From positions 1 through 6,936 of the forward strand of contig JAMPXL010000047.1 of NCBI GenBank assembly GCA_023701165.1: 6,936 bases of DNA, in the 5' to 3' direction. The DNA is from Geothrix sp. GTDB taxonomy: Bacteria > Acidobacteriota > Holophagae > Holophagales > Holophagaceae. Every line of letters starts with the position of its first letter. The stretch's first letter is position 1. Below are positions 5,424 to 6,936 of the stretch, piece by piece. A program made the position numbers and the translations under genes. Below the pieces are notes generated by a model, which saw only the letters and a program-made list of their open reading frames with translations, made no database searches and was not told where the DNA came from.

Positions 5424-6936
5424 GGGCGCCACCTCCTTTGGGGCAGGGTGATGGTGATGCGGGTTCCGAGGCCCGGACCGCTGTCGATGTCGATGTGGCC
5501 CCGGAGCTGCCGCAGGGTCTCACGAATGCTGCGGAGGCCGTAGCCCGAGGCCCCCTTGGAGGGGTCGAATCCCTGGCCATCGTCCTCGATCCGCAGCCGC
5601 ACCTGGCGGCTTCCGTGCTGGACCGTCACCCGGACCCAGCGGGCCTTGCCGTGGCGGAGGGCATTGGTGAGGGCCTCCTGGGCCATGCGCAGCAGCTCCT
5701 CTTCCGCCCGGGGCCCCAGGGGTCTGGGCGTGCCCGACTGGGCCAGCTCCACCTGGATGCCTGTGCCCGCCAGCAGGCGATCCGACAGGATGCGGAGGGA
5801 GCCCAGCAGGTCGGCGCCCTCCGGTTTGCGGGGACTGAGGGCCATGACGGACCGCCGGGCCTCCTGGAGGCTGGCGGCGGCCAGCTCGCGGGCGTGGCCG
5901 AGCCGCGTCAGCACGGGCTCGGGATCCCCTTCCATGCGGCACAGCCGGGCTTCAGCGGCCTCCAGCTGGAGCAGCACGCCCGTGAAGCCCTGGGCCAGGT
6001 GATCGTGGATCTCCCGGGCCATGCGGTTGCGCTCGTCGAGCACCGCCGAGCGGGCCTCCAGCTGCTGAAGGCGGAGGCGCAGCAACCACCAGCCGAAGAG
6101 CCCTGCGGCGGCGGCGCACAGGGCCCAGAACTGGGGGCGCTGGTGGAAGAAGGGGCGGACGGTGATGGGTAGGGACAGCTCCTGCGGCGGGCGGTCCTCC
6201 CCAGGCCGCCAGGCCTGGAGCACGAAGCGGCGGGCGCCAGGCGGCAGGCTGGAATACACCGCGAAGCGCCGGTCCCCCACCTCATTCCAGCCGGGATCGA
6301 TACCTTCCAGGCGGTACCGGAACCGCACTTTCCCGGCGTCCGTGAGGCTGATGGCCGTGTAGTGGATCTCCAGCCGGTGGCTGCCCGGCGGCAGCGTCAA
6401 GGCACCCTGGGTGGGAAGGGCGGACTCGTCGTTCAGCACCTTGGCCAGCTGCAGGCGCAAGGGCGGCGGGGGCGGCGGCTGGGCCCGGGGGTCCAGGCGG
6501 GCCAGGCCCCGGCTCGTGGGTATCCAGAGGTCCCCTTCGCGAGTGAGCCAGGCGGCCGGTTGGGCCCCCCGGTGGGTCTCCCGGGCCGGGAGGCCGTCCG
6601 AATGATCGAAGGAGGCCAGGGGGGCGGGACCAGAGGACGGGAGCCCTTGCAGCAAGGCGGACCGGGGCACACGATGCACGCCCTGGCTGGTGCTGAACCA
6701 AAGCTGCTGATCCGCGCCCTCCAGAATGGCGTGGATGCCCATGCCCAGAAGTCCCTGGGGGCTGGAGAACCCCTGGAAACGGCCCTTTCGGAAGAGGCGC
6801 AGGCCATCGGCGGTGCCGATCCAGAGGCTCCCCGCGGCGTCCAGGTGGAGGGCCTGGGCGCCGGCGGATCCCAATCCCTGGGCAGAACCCAGCCAGCGCA
6901 GCCCGCCGGCCTCGAGGATGCCGAGACCCGGCGAGG
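5420..6936 (-). CDS. Sensor histidine kinase with Reg_prop propeller, Y_Y_Y domain and HisKA_3 (N-terminus beyond window)
   Basis: This frame is open to the right edge, so the protein begins outside the window; the TTG codon at 6872-6874 is internal. The visible part starts with beta-propeller blades of the Reg_prop type (about 6936-6500), with SLWIGTADGLRLFRKG and LWFSTSQGVHRV as blade signatures. A run of six prolines (6461-6478) precedes a Y_Y_Y immunoglobulin-like domain (about 6455-6160, with VRFRYRLEGIDPGW). One membrane helix follows (about 6130-6077), then a short coiled coil. The kinase is of the NarX/DesK-like HisKA_3 class: its histidine in MAREIHDHLAQGF is at 6005-6007. A HATPase domain follows, with its N-box Asn (EALTNALRHG) at 5663-5665 and G1 motif DDGQGFDP. 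The sensor part should be periplasmic. Such propeller kinases often sense sugars or polysaccharide fragments in Bacteroidetes, but the ligand here is unknown. The last codons overlap the response regulator start by 4 bp, marking the two as a pair. Confidence 0.93.
   Translation of the reverse strand, partial: SPGLGILEAGGLRWLGSAQGLGSAGAQALHLDAAGSLWIGTADGLRLFRKGRFQGFSSPQGLLGMGIHAILEGADQQLWFSTSQGVHRVPRSALLQGLPSSGPAPLASFDHSDGLPARETHRGAQPAAWLTREGDLWIPTSRGLARLDPRAQPPPPPPLRLQLAKVLNDESALPTQGALTLPPGSHRLEIHYTAISLTDAGKVRFRYRLEGIDPGWNEVGDRRFAVYSSLPPGARRFVLQAWRPGEDRPPQELSLPITVRPFFHQRPQFWALCAAAAGLFGWWLLRLRLQQLEARSAVLDERNRMAREIHDHLAQGFTGVLLQLEAAEARLCRMEGDPEPVLTRLGHARELAAASLQEARRSVMALSPRKPEGADLLGSLRILSDRLLAGTGIQVELAQSGTPRPLGPRAEEELLRMAQEALTNALRHGKARWVRVTVQHGSRQVRLRIEDDGQGFDPSKGASGYGLRSIRETLRQLRGHIDIDSGPGLGTRITITLPQRRWRP
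5432..5436 (-). promoter_or_regulatory. Strong ribosome binding site that decides the response regulator start
   Basis: On the minus strand AAAGGAGG is followed by 8 nt and then the ATG at 5423. The site lies in the last codons of the kinase gene. Its match to the anti-Shine-Dalgarno sequence is the best in the window, which suggests the regulator is made in good amounts, possibly more than the kinase. Confidence 0.8.

Noticed and set aside
5408..6172. 254-residue plus-strand frame over the propeller kinase, and a similar one at 4791-5543 over the regulator
   Set aside because: Both are shadows of strongly supported minus-strand genes and show no family features.
1..6936. A new defence, mobile or secretion system
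   Set aside because: No transposase, integrase, nuclease-defence pair, CRISPR array, tRNA-linked attachment site or compositional break is visible. All coding stretches fit known housekeeping or two-component families.

Overview
The window is GC-rich, with strong G/C preference at third codon positions. It carries mostly ordinary chromosomal genes rather than an accessory island. The order zapA-like gene, 6S-like RNA, rny, followed by large signalling proteins with GAF, receiver and Reg_prop/Y_Y_Y domains, fits a free-living Gram-negative environmental bacterium. My best guess is Acidobacteriota (Holophagae, Geothrix-like), with a deltaproteobacterial lineage as the alternative. That placement is inferred from gene style and composition, not from any search.

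Left part (1-2048, + strand): the 3' end of a ZapA-like cell-division gene; then a roughly 170-nt gap that folds as one long irregular hairpin with a central bubble, the architecture of 6S RNA; then a complete RNase Y gene (rny) with membrane anchor, coiled coil, KH and HD domains. These are housekeeping functions: division-ring assembly, stationary-phase control of RNA polymerase, and mRNA decay.

Middle (2049-4772, + strand): a 111-bp spacer with two GC-rich hairpins and a weak promoter candidate. It is followed by a soluble hybrid sensor kinase (GAF-GAF-HisKA-HATPase-receiver) and, 3 bp downstream, a small four-helix membrane protein of the DUF486 family. The last two are almost certainly co-transcribed.

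Right part (4779-6936, - strand): a two-component pair transcribed toward the middle block. A membrane sensor kinase with a periplasmic beta-propeller and Y_Y_Y domain (its N-terminus lies beyond the window) overlaps by 4 bp (ATGA) with a NarL/FixJ-type response regulator. The regulator gene ends 6 bp from the end of the DUF486 gene, so the two operons converge almost end to end without a visible terminator.

I see no mobile element, CRISPR array, tRNA, rRNA or clearly new system. The points most worth a second look are the 6S RNA candidate, the pairing of a cytosolic hybrid kinase with DUF486, and the structured leader before the kinase's TTG start. Several start sites were placed from ribosome binding sites.
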